A stretch of DNA of 7,470 nucleotides. Origin: DASQDT01 sp036380435. Lineage in GTDB: Bacteria > Acidobacteriota > Blastocatellia > Pyrinomonadales > Pyrinomonadaceae. The stretch lies in the NCBI GenBank assembly GCA_036380435.1, contig DASVES010000377.1, positions 1 to 7,470 on the forward strand, in the 5' to 3' direction. The position numbers were made by a program, and so were the translations under genes. Position 1 is the stretch's first letter. Every line of letters starts with the position of its first letter. The notes below the pieces were generated by a model. That model was not told where the DNA came from, searched no databases, and saw only the letters and a program-made list of their open reading frames with translations. Shown here in pieces: positions 1-6,109 of the stretch.

Positions 1-47
1 GCTCACCGAAGCAAGACCGCTCTTTAACTCACGCGCAATATCTAAAG

Positions 48-70
48 TCCCCGCGGCAATCTTGCGGGGA
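48..70. other. GC-rich hairpin in the leader of the SBBP-protein gene
   Basis: TCCCCGC at 48-54 and GCGGGGA at 64-70 form a perfect 7-bp stem with a 9-base loop, 34 bases before the ATG at 105. No T-run follows it on either strand, so it is not a textbook intrinsic terminator. It could be part of the mRNA leader or the tail of an upstream transcript. I could not assign a convincing -35/-10 pair in bases 1-104. Confidence 0.35.
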
Positions 71-93
71 ATATACCCGAAGCGATTCAAAAA

Positions 94-100
94 GTGAGGA
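94..100 (+). promoter_or_regulatory. Ribosome-binding site of the SBBP-protein gene
   Basis: GTGAGGA lies four bases before the ATG at 105. It supports that start over the out-of-frame ATG at 100, which meets a stop two codons later. Confidence 0.6.
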
Positions 101-104
101 TGAG

Positions 105-3100
105 ATGAGATCGTCAAACAACTGTGTCAACCGCTCCCTCAGCCGGGCGCTCTTCGTGCTGTGTGCCTTGAGTCTACTCATCGCGTCGGTGGCGCTGACC
201 CGGCCGGACGCCCCATCGCCCGCGCGCGGCGGCGCGTCCGTGGAAACGCCGCTCACGACCAAAGCCGTGAGCGAGACATACGGCCAGATACCTTTGAGCT
301 TCGAGGCCAACCGGGGGCAGACCGACGAGTCGGTCAACTTCCTCGCGCGGGGCGCGGGCTACACGCTGTTCCTGAAGCCGACCGAGGCCGTCTTCACTTT
401 GACGCGCCGGGGCGGCGCTCCCGGCGCCGTGAGCGCCGAGCAGTCGATGCCTGACGCCTCGACACCGACGGCGCGCAACGTGGGCGCTCCCGACACCGCC
501 GGCACGGAGCGCCCGGCGGTGCTCCGCATGAAGCTCGTCGGCGCGGACGCGCGCGCGTCGGTCGAAGGCGCGGAAGAGCTGGCGGGCCGGGTCAACTATT
601 TCAACGGCAACGATCCGGCCAAATGGCGCACGGACGTTCCCACCTTCGGGCGCGTGCGCTACCCGGAAGTCTATCCGGGCATCGACGTGGTGTATTACGG
701 CAACCAGCGTCAGCTCGAATACGACTTCGTGGTCGCGCCGGGTGTGGACGCGCGCTCCATCGCGCTTGAGTTCGACGGCGCGGACAAGTTGGAAGTTGAC
801 GCAGCGGGCGACCTGCTGTTAACGCTGGGCGAGGAGGTGATTCGACAGCCGAAGCCGCTCGTCTATCAGGAGGTGGCGGGCGCGCGGCGCGAGGTCGCGG
901 GCGGCTACGCGCTGGAGGAGGGCGGACGCGTCCGCTTCGCGCTCGGCGAGTACGACGCGCGGCTCCCGCTCGTCATCGATCCGGTCTTAGTCTATTCCAC
1001 CTACCTCGGCGGCAGTAACACCGATCTCGCCAGAGCCATCGCTGTGGACTCCTCCGGCAGAGCTTACGTCACGGGTTACACCAACTCGACTAATTTCCCG
1101 ACGGCTAACGCCTTTCAGGCGAGTCTTAATGGTACGGCCGGCGCTTTTGGCAACAGGGATGTCTTCGTCACCAAGCTCAACGCGGAGGGCACGGCCTTCG
1201 TCTACTCGACTTACCTCGGCGGCAGCGGCGGCGAGGAGGCCAGAGGCATCGCCGTGGATTCTTTGGGCAGCGCCTACGTCGCCGGCTTCACCTCGTCAAC
1301 CAACTTCCCCATCGCCAACGCCATACAAGCCACGAAGGGCGCGACCAACGAGGACGCTTTCGTCACCAAGCTCAACGCCGACGGCACGGCCCTCGTCTAT
1401 TCGACCTACCTCGGCGGCGGTGAAAGTTCGGAGTTTGGCGAGGCCATCGCGGTTGATTCTTCCGGCGCGGCTTACGTCACCGGGAGCACCTTCTCGGACG
1501 ACTTCCCCACCTTGAACCCCATTCAAGCCACGTTCGGCGGCGGCTCCACCGACGCTTTCGTGACGAAGATCAACGCGGATGGCACGGCGCTCGTCTATTC
1601 GACTTATCTCGGCGGCTCTGGCTCCCCCGGCAGCACTCAACCGGAGACCGGCTTTGGGATCGCGGCTGATTCCGCGGGCAACGCCTACGTCACTGGAGAA
1701 ACCAACTCGGCCAACTTCCCCGTGGCCAACGCCGTGCAGGGCACGTTCGGCGGCGGCATCTCCGACGCTTTCGTCGCCAAGATCAGTGCGACGGGCAACG
1801 CGTTCGTTTACTCGACTTTCCTCGGCGGCGGCGCGCAGGATGCTGGCGAAGGCGTCAAGGCCGACGCCTCCGGCAACACATACGTCGCCGGATTCACCGT
1901 GTCAACCAACTTCCCCGTGGCCAACGCCCTGCAAGGCGCCAACGCCGGCGGTCAGGACGCTTTCGTCACCAAGCTCAACGCCAACGGTTCGACGCTCGTC
2001 TACTCAACTTACTTCGGCGGCACGGGCGGCGAGATCGCTTTCGGCATCGCGATTGACGCCTCCGGCAGCGTGTATCTCGGGGGAAGCACCGGCTCGACAA
2101 ACACCCTTCCGACGGCCAACGCCATTCAGTGCACGCGCAACGGCGGCCAGGACACCTTCATCGCGAAGTTCAACGCGACGGCCTCGGCGCTTGTCTACTC
2201 GACCTATCTCGGCGGCAGCGGCTCCGACGACGGACAAGGCATCGCGCTCGACCCATCGAACAACGCTTACCTCACCGGCTCAACCACTTCGACCGACTTC
2301 CCCACGGTCAACCCCATCCAAAGCGCGAACGCCGGCGGCTCACCGTTCGGCGACGCCTTCGTGACGAAGGTCAGCGACAACACCACGGGGCCGGCCTCGC
2401 AGCTCCAGTTCACGCAGACCGCGCCCTCCGTGCAGGAGGACGTGACCTCCCTCACGCTCACCGTCCAGCGCATCGGCGACACCGCCGGCCCCGTCACCGT
2501 TGACTACGCGACTGCCGACGGCACGGCCTCCGAGCGCAGCGACTACACCACCGCCCTCGGCACCCTCAGCTTCGCCGCCGGCGAGTCGGCGAAGAACGTC
2601 GTCCTGCTCATCAACGAAGACTCGAAGGTCGAAGGCAACGAGACGTTCACCGTCACACTCTCGAATCCAACGGGCGGCGGCACGCTCTCGTGCCTGACGG
2701 CGACGGCCACCGTCCAGATCACGGACGACACGTCGGAGCCGGCGACCAACGTCATCGACGACGCGTCGATCTTCGTCGGCCAGCACTACCACGACTTCCT
2801 CAACCGCCAGAGCGACCCCGCCGGTCAGGCGTTCTGGACAGAGCAACTCACCGCCTGCGGCGCGGACGCCGCCTGCATCGACGAGCGCCGGCAGAACGTC
2901 TCGGCGGCCTTCTTCCTCTCCATCGAGTTCCAGCGGACGGGCTACGAAGTGATCCGCATCTACAAGGCCACGTTCACCGACAGCCCCGGCCGCCCGCGCG
3001 GCCTGCCGCGCTACCGCGAGTTTTTGCGCGACACGCAGGAGGTGGCGCGCGGCATCGTGGTCGGTCACGGCCCGTGGGAGCAGCAGTTGGACGATCAGCC

Positions 3101-3560
3101 GCTCGCCTTCGCGCGCCGCTGGGTGCAGACGACGGAGTTCGTCGCGCAGTTCCCTCTGGGAACGCCGGCGGGGCAGTACGTTGACAAGCTGTTCCTCAAC
3201 TCGGAGGTGACGCCGACGACGGCCGAGCGCGACGCGGCCATCGCGGCCTACGGCGCGGGCGACACGGAGGGGCGCGCCCAAGCGCTGCTCTCGGTGACTC
3301 GCAGCAACTCGGTTTACAACCGGCAGTACAACCCGGCCTTCGTGCTGATGCAGTACATCGGCTACCTGCGCCGCAACCCGAACGACGCGCCCGACGCCAG
3401 CTACGCGGGCTACGACTTCTGGCTCACGAAGCTCAATCAGTTCAGCGTGGCCGGCGAGGACGTGGTCAACGAAAACGTGGCGCTTGGCAGGGTGAGGCGC
3501 GCCGAGATGGTCAGGGCCTTCATCATCTCCGGCGAGTACCGCGGCCGGTTCGGGCCGTGA
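105..3560 (+). CDS. Exported SBBP-repeat beta-propeller protein with Calx-beta and C-terminal DUF4214-type domains
   Basis: A protein of 1151 residues, probably secreted or on the cell surface; its substrate is unknown. Residues about 13-31 form a hydrophobic signal-peptide core after a basic N-terminus. Residues about 58-292 match the module that commonly precedes SBBP repeats (FEANRGQTDESVNFLARG at 67-84, FNGNDPAKWRTDVPTFGRVR at 166-185, PLVIDPVLVYSTYLGG at 288-303); I recall it being called DUF7948. Seven SBBP repeats begin with VYST[YF][LF]GG at residues 296, 366, 431, 497, 568, 632 and 697, each about 60-71 residues long, as expected of a seven-bladed propeller. A Calx-beta domain follows at about 766-876 (VDYATADGTA, EDSKVEGNETFTVTLSNP). 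Residues about 885-1150 are DUF4214-like, beginning FVGQHYHDFLNRQSDPAGQAFW and containing a Cys918/Cys924 pair. There is no sortase or PEP-CTERM tail. The ATG at 105 has a GTGAGG-type ribosome-binding site. The gene is monocistronic here and converges on 3757-4548. Domain calls are firm; an adhesive or matrix role is inference. Confidence 0.93.
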   Translation: MRSSNNCVNRSLSRALFVLCALSLLIASVALTRPDAPSPARGGASVETPLTTKAVSETYGQIPLSFEANRGQTDESVNFLARGAGYTLFLKPTEAVFTLTRRGGAPGAVSAEQSMPDASTPTARNVGAPDTAGTERPAVLRMKLVGADARASVEGAEELAGRVNYFNGNDPAKWRTDVPTFGRVRYPEVYPGIDVVYYGNQRQLEYDFVVAPGVDARSIALEFDGADKLEVDAAGDLLLTLGEEVIRQPKPLVYQEVAGARREVAGGYALEEGGRVRFALGEYDARLPLVIDPVLVYSTYLGGSNTDLARAIAVDSSGRAYVTGYTNSTNFPTANAFQASLNGTAGAFGNRDVFVTKLNAEGTAFVYSTYLGGSGGEEARGIAVDSLGSAYVAGFTSSTNFPIANAIQATKGATNEDAFVTKLNADGTALVYSTYLGGGESSEFGEAIAVDSSGAAYVTGSTFSDDFPTLNPIQATFGGGSTDAFVTKINADGTALVYSTYLGGSGSPGSTQPETGFGIAADSAGNAYVTGETNSANFPVANAVQGTFGGGISDAFVAKISATGNAFVYSTFLGGGAQDAGEGVKADASGNTYVAGFTVSTNFPVANALQGANAGGQDAFVTKLNANGSTLVYSTYFGGTGGEIAFGIAIDASGSVYLGGSTGSTNTLPTANAIQCTRNGGQDTFIAKFNATASALVYSTYLGGSGSDDGQGIALDPSNNAYLTGSTTSTDFPTVNPIQSANAGGSPFGDAFVTKVSDNTTGPASQLQFTQTAPSVQEDVTSLTLTVQRIGDTAGPVTVDYATADGTASERSDYTTALGTLSFAAGESAKNVVLLINEDSKVEGNETFTVTLSNPTGGGTLSCLTATATVQITDDTSEPATNVIDDASIFVGQHYHDFLNRQSDPAGQAFWTEQLTACGADAACIDERRQNVSAAFFLSIEFQRTGYEVIRIYKATFTDSPGRPRGLPRYREFLRDTQEVARGIVVGHGPWEQQLDDQPLAFARRWVQTTEFVAQFPLGTPAGQYVDKLFLNSEVTPTTAERDAAIAAYGAGDTEGRAQALLSVTRSNSVYNRQYNPAFVLMQYIGYLRRNPNDAPDASYAGYDFWLTKLNQFSVAGEDVVNENVALGRVRRAEMVRAFIISGEYRGRFGP
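990..2372 (+). repeat. Seven tandem SBBP coding repeats
   Basis: Seven in-frame units start at about 990, 1200, 1395, 1593, 1806, 1998 and 2193, each with a variant of GTCTAYTCNACNTAYCTCGG. The units differ in length (spacings 210, 195, 198, 213, 192 and 195 bases), mainly because of loop insertions such as residues 505-516 in unit 4. Within each unit the order is VYSTYLGG, then AIAVDSSGxAYVTG, then T.STNFPTANAxQ, then DAFVTKLNADGTAL. Unit 6 is the most divergent (YFGG, LGGSTGSTNTLPT, QCTRNGG). The sequence similarity indicates growth by internal duplication. Confidence 0.9.
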
Positions 3561-3640
3561 TATTGCAGCTATCAGTTGCAGTAGGTAGTAAGTCGGATTC
3601 ACCATCGCCGGATTCGCAAAGGGCGCGGGTTCGCGTAGAG

Positions 3641-3694
3641 AGATTCAACCCTCCGCGCTTCCTCCGCGCCCTGCGGCGCCTCTGCGGTGAATCT
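3641..3694. repeat. GC-rich extragenic repeat of CCGCAGAG type with terminal inverted repeats
   Basis: On the minus strand this stretch reads as a chain of degenerate units of 9-12 bases: ACCGCAGAGG, CGCCGCAGGG, CGCGGAGG, AAGCGCGGAGGG. It is bounded by AGATTCA at 3641-3647 and TGAATCT at 3688-3694, a perfect 7-bp inverted repeat. Inside is a smaller hairpin, GCGCC-CTGC-GGCGC, at 3666-3679. Short intergenic tandem units of this kind are dispersed in many GC-rich bacterial genomes. That this one is dispersed is my inference, as only one copy is visible here. It lies between convergent genes and may help end transcription. Confidence 0.5.
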
Positions 3695-3703
3695 ACTTCC
3701 CTT

Positions 3704-3733
3704 TCACTCAACTCACAAAATCACTCTAATCAC
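3704..3733. repeat. Four spaced TCAC/GTGA motifs in the convergent spacer
   Basis: TCAC occurs at 3704-3707, 3713-3716, 3721-3724 and 3730-3733, a spacing of 9, 8 and 9 bases. On the minus strand these read GTGATTAGA, GTGATTTT, GTGAGTTGA, GTGAAAG. The array recalls the GTGATRA heptamers at 5184-5211 but is less regular. It is a low-confidence repeat with no assigned function. Confidence 0.3.
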
Positions 3734-3734
3734 G

Positions 3735-3750
3735 CGCGACGACCGTCGCG
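3735..3750. terminator. Perfect short hairpin between convergent genes, possible bidirectional terminator
   Basis: CGCGAC, loop GACC, GTCGCG: a perfect 6-bp GC-rich stem with a tetraloop, six bases past the stop codon of the SH3-like gene and at the far end of the spacer from the SBBP gene. Position and stem fit a terminator shared by convergent genes. No strong T-run follows on either strand; the minus strand has only a T-rich stretch (GTGATTAGAGTGATTTTG) a few bases downstream. Confidence 0.35.
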
Positions 3751-3756
3751 GGGCGC

Positions 3757-4548
3757 TCACTTCATCCCCCGCTCCCCGAGGCGTGCGCGCGCCCTCTCGG
3801 CCTCCGGGCTGCGCGGGTGGCGGCGCACTAACTCGCGCCACGCCGCGCCGTCGTATTGAAACTGCTTCTTCGCAGCGTCGAAGGTGAAGATGATTCCCTG
3901 TCTTCGGTAGCGGTCGAGGCCGCTGAAGTTGAGGAAGTAGCTGTGCGGGGGCGCGCCGCCGGCAGCCATCTCGCGCTCGTCGAGACGGCGCGCGGCCTCG
4001 CGAGAGAGAGTCCGCGCCGCGTCGTCGGCCGTCTCGCCGAGCAGGAGCAACGCCGCGGGCCGGAGCGGCGAGCGCGGAAACGTTTCGATGAAAATGACGG
4101 CGCGCTCCAGACGGTCGTAGCCCTCGGAGCCGCTGATGAGTCGCAACAGGCGCTCGTCGTCGCCGGCGCGCGCGCTTGAGGCCAGCGCCTCGCCCTGCAC
4201 CCACCCACTCGTCCGGCTCGTCACGCCCACGCGGTAGAAAGTTACGCCGTCGCGCGCGACCTTCGGGCCGCGCAACGACACCGCCCTCCCGCGCCCAAGT
4301 CGCTGCACAAGGTTCGCCGAAAGGCCGGGCGCGTCGCGTAGCGCGGCCAGACGCTCGTCCACGACGACGGCCGCGCGCGCGCCCCCGGGCGCGCGTACTC
4401 TCTTCGCCAGAGTCTGCGGCGCGAGCAGTAAAGAAGCGATTGCGAAAGCAACACCAAAGGAAGCGCCTGCGAGGGCTGAGTGCGTTGGCAGACGCAGGAG
4501 ATGTGTCAGGAATTTGACACGCGTGCGACTTGTGAGGCGTCGAGACAT
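3757..4548 (-). CDS. Exported or membrane-anchored SH3-like protein of unknown function
   Basis: A protein of 263 residues. A basic N-terminus is followed by a hydrophobic stretch at about 25-48 (ALAGASFGVAFAIASLLLAP), suggesting a signal peptide or anchor. Residues about 58-125 resemble a bacterial SH3b domain: VVDERLAALRDAPG, then VQRLGRGRAVSLRG, VTFYRVGV, and SGWVQGEAL as the closing strand. Such domains often bind cell-wall material, but no enzymatic partner domain is present. The remainder is mostly helical; DERLLRLISGSEGYDRLERAV at 131-151 and WRELVRRHPRSPEAERARARL at 237-257 look like TPR-type helices (the latter ending a helix pair). Between them is SYFLNFSGLDRYRRQGIIFTFD. The ATG at 4548 is chosen because AAGGAG sits seven bases upstream. 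An open frame continues to 4992, but that part lies antisense-frame over ruvC. The gene follows ruvC after 71 bases, where ruvA is often found. Function is not known. Confidence 0.8.
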   Translation of the reverse strand: MSRRLTSRTRVKFLTHLLRLPTHSALAGASFGVAFAIASLLLAPQTLAKRVRAPGGARAAVVVDERLAALRDAPGLSANLVQRLGRGRAVSLRGPKVARDGVTFYRVGVTSRTSGWVQGEALASSARAGDDERLLRLISGSEGYDRLERAVIFIETFPRSPLRPAALLLLGETADDAARTLSREAARRLDEREMAAGGAPPHSYFLNFSGLDRYRRQGIIFTFDAAKKQFQYDGAAWRELVRRHPRSPEAERARARLGERGMK

Positions 4549-4555
4549 GGGCTTA

Positions 4556-4561
4556 CTCCTT
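4556..4561 (-). promoter_or_regulatory. Strong ribosome-binding site of the SH3-like gene
   Basis: AAGGAG on the minus strand, seven bases before the ATG at 4548. It decides the start: the open frame extends upstream to 4992, but only this ATG has a good Shine-Dalgarno sequence and a signal-like N-terminus. Confidence 0.7.
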
Positions 4562-4619
4562 TTCGGGTCGGTGAGGTTGAAAGGAGGCGTGCCGCGTGCG
4601 GCCCCGTTTGCGTGAGAGT

Positions 4620-5180
4620 TCAGCGGGGGGCGCGGCGTCGCGTGTTCGTTGTCGCTAACAAAGCTTCGAGCCGGGCGCGGGCCGGCGGCGTCTTCGCCTT
4701 CAATGACGCCAGCCCCGCGTGGTGCATGTGGCAGATGGCCGTGGCGAGGGCGTCGGCGGCGTCGAAGGGCTTGGGCAGCTCCTTGAGCGCGAGCAGCACG
4801 CGCACCATCGCCTGCACCTGATGCTTCTCGGCGGCCCCGTAGCCGACGACCGTCTGCTTGATGAGCCGCGGCGCGTACTCGGCGATCTCCAGCCCGGCCT
4901 TTTCCGCCGCCAGCAGCACGACGCCGCGCACGTGGCCGAGCTTGAGCGCCGTCTTCGGATTGACGGCGAAGAACGACTCCTCGACGGCGCACACGTCAGG
5001 CCGGTACTTCTCGATGACCCCCTCGACGCCCGCGTGAATCTTCAACAACCGCGCCGGGAACCGCTCGCGCGCATTCGCCTTCACCACGCCGTAGTTAATC
5101 ATCCGGTAACGCCGCGGCGTGCCCTCGATGACGCCCCACCCGGTGATCTCGCTGCCCGGATCGATGCCTAGAACTATCAT
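4620..5180 (-). CDS. ruvC: Crossover junction endodeoxyribonuclease RuvC
   Basis: RuvC, 186 residues and full length for the family. It is the dimeric Mg2+-dependent resolvase that nicks Holliday junctions symmetrically, working with the RuvAB branch-migration motor in recombinational repair. The N-terminus MIVLGIDPGSEITGWGVIEG is the signature first strand, with catalytic Asp7. The second acidic residue is Glu67 in CAVEESFFAVNPKTALKLGH. The last pair is Asp140 and Asp143 in FDAADALATAI. The basic DNA-contacting segment RLIKQTVVGYGAAEKHQVQAMV (residues 105-126) is intact, so all four catalytic acids are present. The tail after about 165 is Arg/Lys-rich. It follows yebC in the same direction, as in many bacteria. 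The canonical N-terminus fixes the ATG at 5180, yet no Shine-Dalgarno sequence precedes it: the hairpin repeat at 5184-5306 fills that space. Confidence 0.97.
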   Translation of the reverse strand: MIVLGIDPGSEITGWGVIEGTPRRYRMINYGVVKANARERFPARLLKIHAGVEGVIEKYRPDVCAVEESFFAVNPKTALKLGHVRGVVLLAAEKAGLEIAEYAPRLIKQTVVGYGAAEKHQVQAMVRVLLALKELPKPFDAADALATAICHMHHAGLASLKAKTPPARARLEALLATTNTRRRAPR

Positions 5181-5183
5181 AGA

Positions 5184-5306
5184 GTGATAAGTGATGAGTG
5201 ATAAGTGATGAGAAATAGCTGTTAGCGATTAGCAATTAGCTGCTCGGCTGAAAGCTAACAGCTAACGGCTAACAGCTCTTATCACTTATCACTCATCACT
5301 TATCAC
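5184..5306. repeat. 123-bp hairpin element built of two classes of 7-bp repeats
   Basis: The outer left arm (5184-5211) is four heptamers: GTGATAA, GTGATGA, GTGATAA, GTGATGA. The outer right arm (5279-5306) is TTATCAC, TTATCAC, TCATCAC, TTATCAC, complementary at 27 of 28 positions. The inner arms use another heptamer class centred on TTAGC (5222, 5229, 5236; degenerate ATAGC at 5215) and GCTAA (5254, 5261, 5268), also at exact 7-base spacing. They pair as 5217-5226/5268-5277, 5229-5233/5261-5265 and 5236-5241/5253-5258, leaving an 11-base loop (5242-5252). Only a 4-base bulge (5213-5216) separates outer from inner stem. It fills nearly the whole yebC-ruvC spacer: five bases past the yebC stop and three before the ruvC ATG. 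No open reading frame or target-site duplication is visible. It is probably a dispersed, non-autonomous extragenic palindrome; mobility is inference. Confidence 0.85.
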
Positions 5307-5311
5307 GGCCG

Positions 5312-6055
5312 TCAGGCCGAAGCCATGTCGGCCTCGCTGATGTCGAAGTTGGCGAAGACCTTCTGCACGTCGTCGTTGTCTTCGAGCGCCTCGACGAGCT
5401 TGAGCATCTGTTTGGCCTCGGCGCCTTCGAGCTTTTTGTACTCCTTGGGCACCATGTCCACTTCGGCCACGTGCGGCTCGATGCCGGCGCGCTTGACGGC
5501 GTCGAGCACCTGCTCGAAGTCGGCGGGCGCGGTGATGATCTCGAAGTTGTCCTCGTCGTCGCGCAGGTCTTCGGCCCCGGCCTCGGTAACGATCTCGAAC
5601 AGCTCCTCCTCGGGCTTGGCGTCTTTGCCGACGACGATGTAGCCCTTCTTTTCAAATATCCAGTTGACCGCGCCGGAGGTGGCGAGGTTGCCGCCGTTCT
5701 TGCCGAAGATGTGGCGAATCTCGGCGACCGTGCGGTTGCGGTTGTCGGTCATCGAATCGACCATCACGGCGACGCCGCCGGGGCCGTAGCCCTCGTAGGT
5801 GATCTCGTCGTAGATGACGCCACCCTCCTGACCGGCGCCGCGCTGGACGGCGCGGTCGATGGTGTCGTTCGGCATGTTGGCGCCCTTGGCGTCGGAGATG
5901 GCCTTGCGCAGCCGCGCGTTGGCGTCCGGGTCGCCGCCGCCCGTGCGGGCCGCCACCGAGATTTCCTTGATCAGCTTCGTGAAGAGCTTGCCGCGCTTGG
6001 CGTCGAGCGCGCCCTTCTTGTGTTTAATGGAGTGCCACTTGGAGTGTCCTGACAT
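5312..6055 (-). CDS. yebC: YebC/TACO1-family protein (ribosome-associated factor or transcriptional regulator)
   Basis: A full-length YebC family member of 247 residues. The family was long annotated as DNA-binding regulators (PmpR type); mitochondrial TACO1 and later bacterial work point instead to a cytosolic translation role, helping ribosomes through difficult stretches such as proline runs. Visible signatures: MSGHSKWHSIKHKKGALDAKRGKLFTKL at the N-terminus (given as key residues 1-28, basic and helical), then ARLRKAISDAKGANMPNDTI at about 47-66, YEGYGPGGVAVMVDSMTDNR at 87-106, and the GGNLATSGAVNWIFEKKG block at 121-138. The C-terminal part is strongly acidic, with VDMVPKEYKKLEGAEAKQML at 199-218. 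The ATG at 6055 has AAGGA eleven bases upstream. It lies immediately before ruvC in direction of transcription, a widespread pairing. The sequence alone cannot choose between translation factor and regulator. Confidence 0.96.
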   Translation of the reverse strand: MSGHSKWHSIKHKKGALDAKRGKLFTKLIKEISVAARTGGGDPDANARLRKAISDAKGANMPNDTIDRAVQRGAGQEGGVIYDEITYEGYGPGGVAVMVDSMTDNRNRTVAEIRHIFGKNGGNLATSGAVNWIFEKKGYIVVGKDAKPEEELFEIVTEAGAEDLRDDEDNFEIITAPADFEQVLDAVKRAGIEPHVAEVDMVPKEYKKLEGAEAKQMLKLVEALEDNDDVQKVFANFDISEADMASA

Positions 6056-6066
6056 GACGGATGAGT

Positions 6067-6071
6067 TCCTT
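6067..6071 (-). promoter_or_regulatory. Ribosome-binding site of yebC
   Basis: AAGGA on the minus strand, eleven bases before the ATG at 6055: a recognisable but slightly distant Shine-Dalgarno sequence. Confidence 0.5.
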
Positions 6072-6109
6072 GAATTTACTGGTGTTCGTTCGGCGCGGAA
6101 GCGGGTCGG

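Noticed and set aside
1..104. A -35/-10 promoter for the secreted-protein gene
   Set aside because: AT-rich patches such as TATCTA at 39-44 exist, but no -35-like box lies at a suitable distance, so I did not annotate one.
1579..2364. 261-residue plus-strand open frame in another frame of the SBBP repeats
   Set aside because: It is a Ser/Thr/Arg/Pro-rich shadow of the SBBP repeats, and its apparent repetitiveness comes from those repeats.
2340..3605. 421-residue minus-strand open frame
   Set aside because: It is antisense to the Calx-beta and DUF4214 part of the secreted protein. The translation is Arg/Val/Ala-rich without any domain pattern.
4589..4605. GCCGCGTGCGGC palindrome after ruvC as a terminator
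   Set aside because: The perfect palindrome would leave too small a loop, no T-run follows, and such strings are common by chance in this GC-rich sequence.
4549..4992. Upstream extension of the SH3-like open frame to 4992
   Set aside because: It overlaps ruvC in another frame on the same strand. Its translation is arginine-rich, low-complexity sequence, whereas the ATG at 4548 has an AAGGAG site and a signal-like N-terminus.
5184..5306. The hairpin element read as a CRISPR array or intrinsic terminator
   Set aside because: There are no spacers between the units, which are only 7 bases long and contiguous, so it is not CRISPR. It is far longer than an intrinsic terminator and no T-run follows it on the transcribed strand.
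5184..5306. Insertion sequence with transposase
   Set aside because: No open reading frame fits in 123 bases and no flanking target duplication is visible, so at most it is a non-autonomous element.
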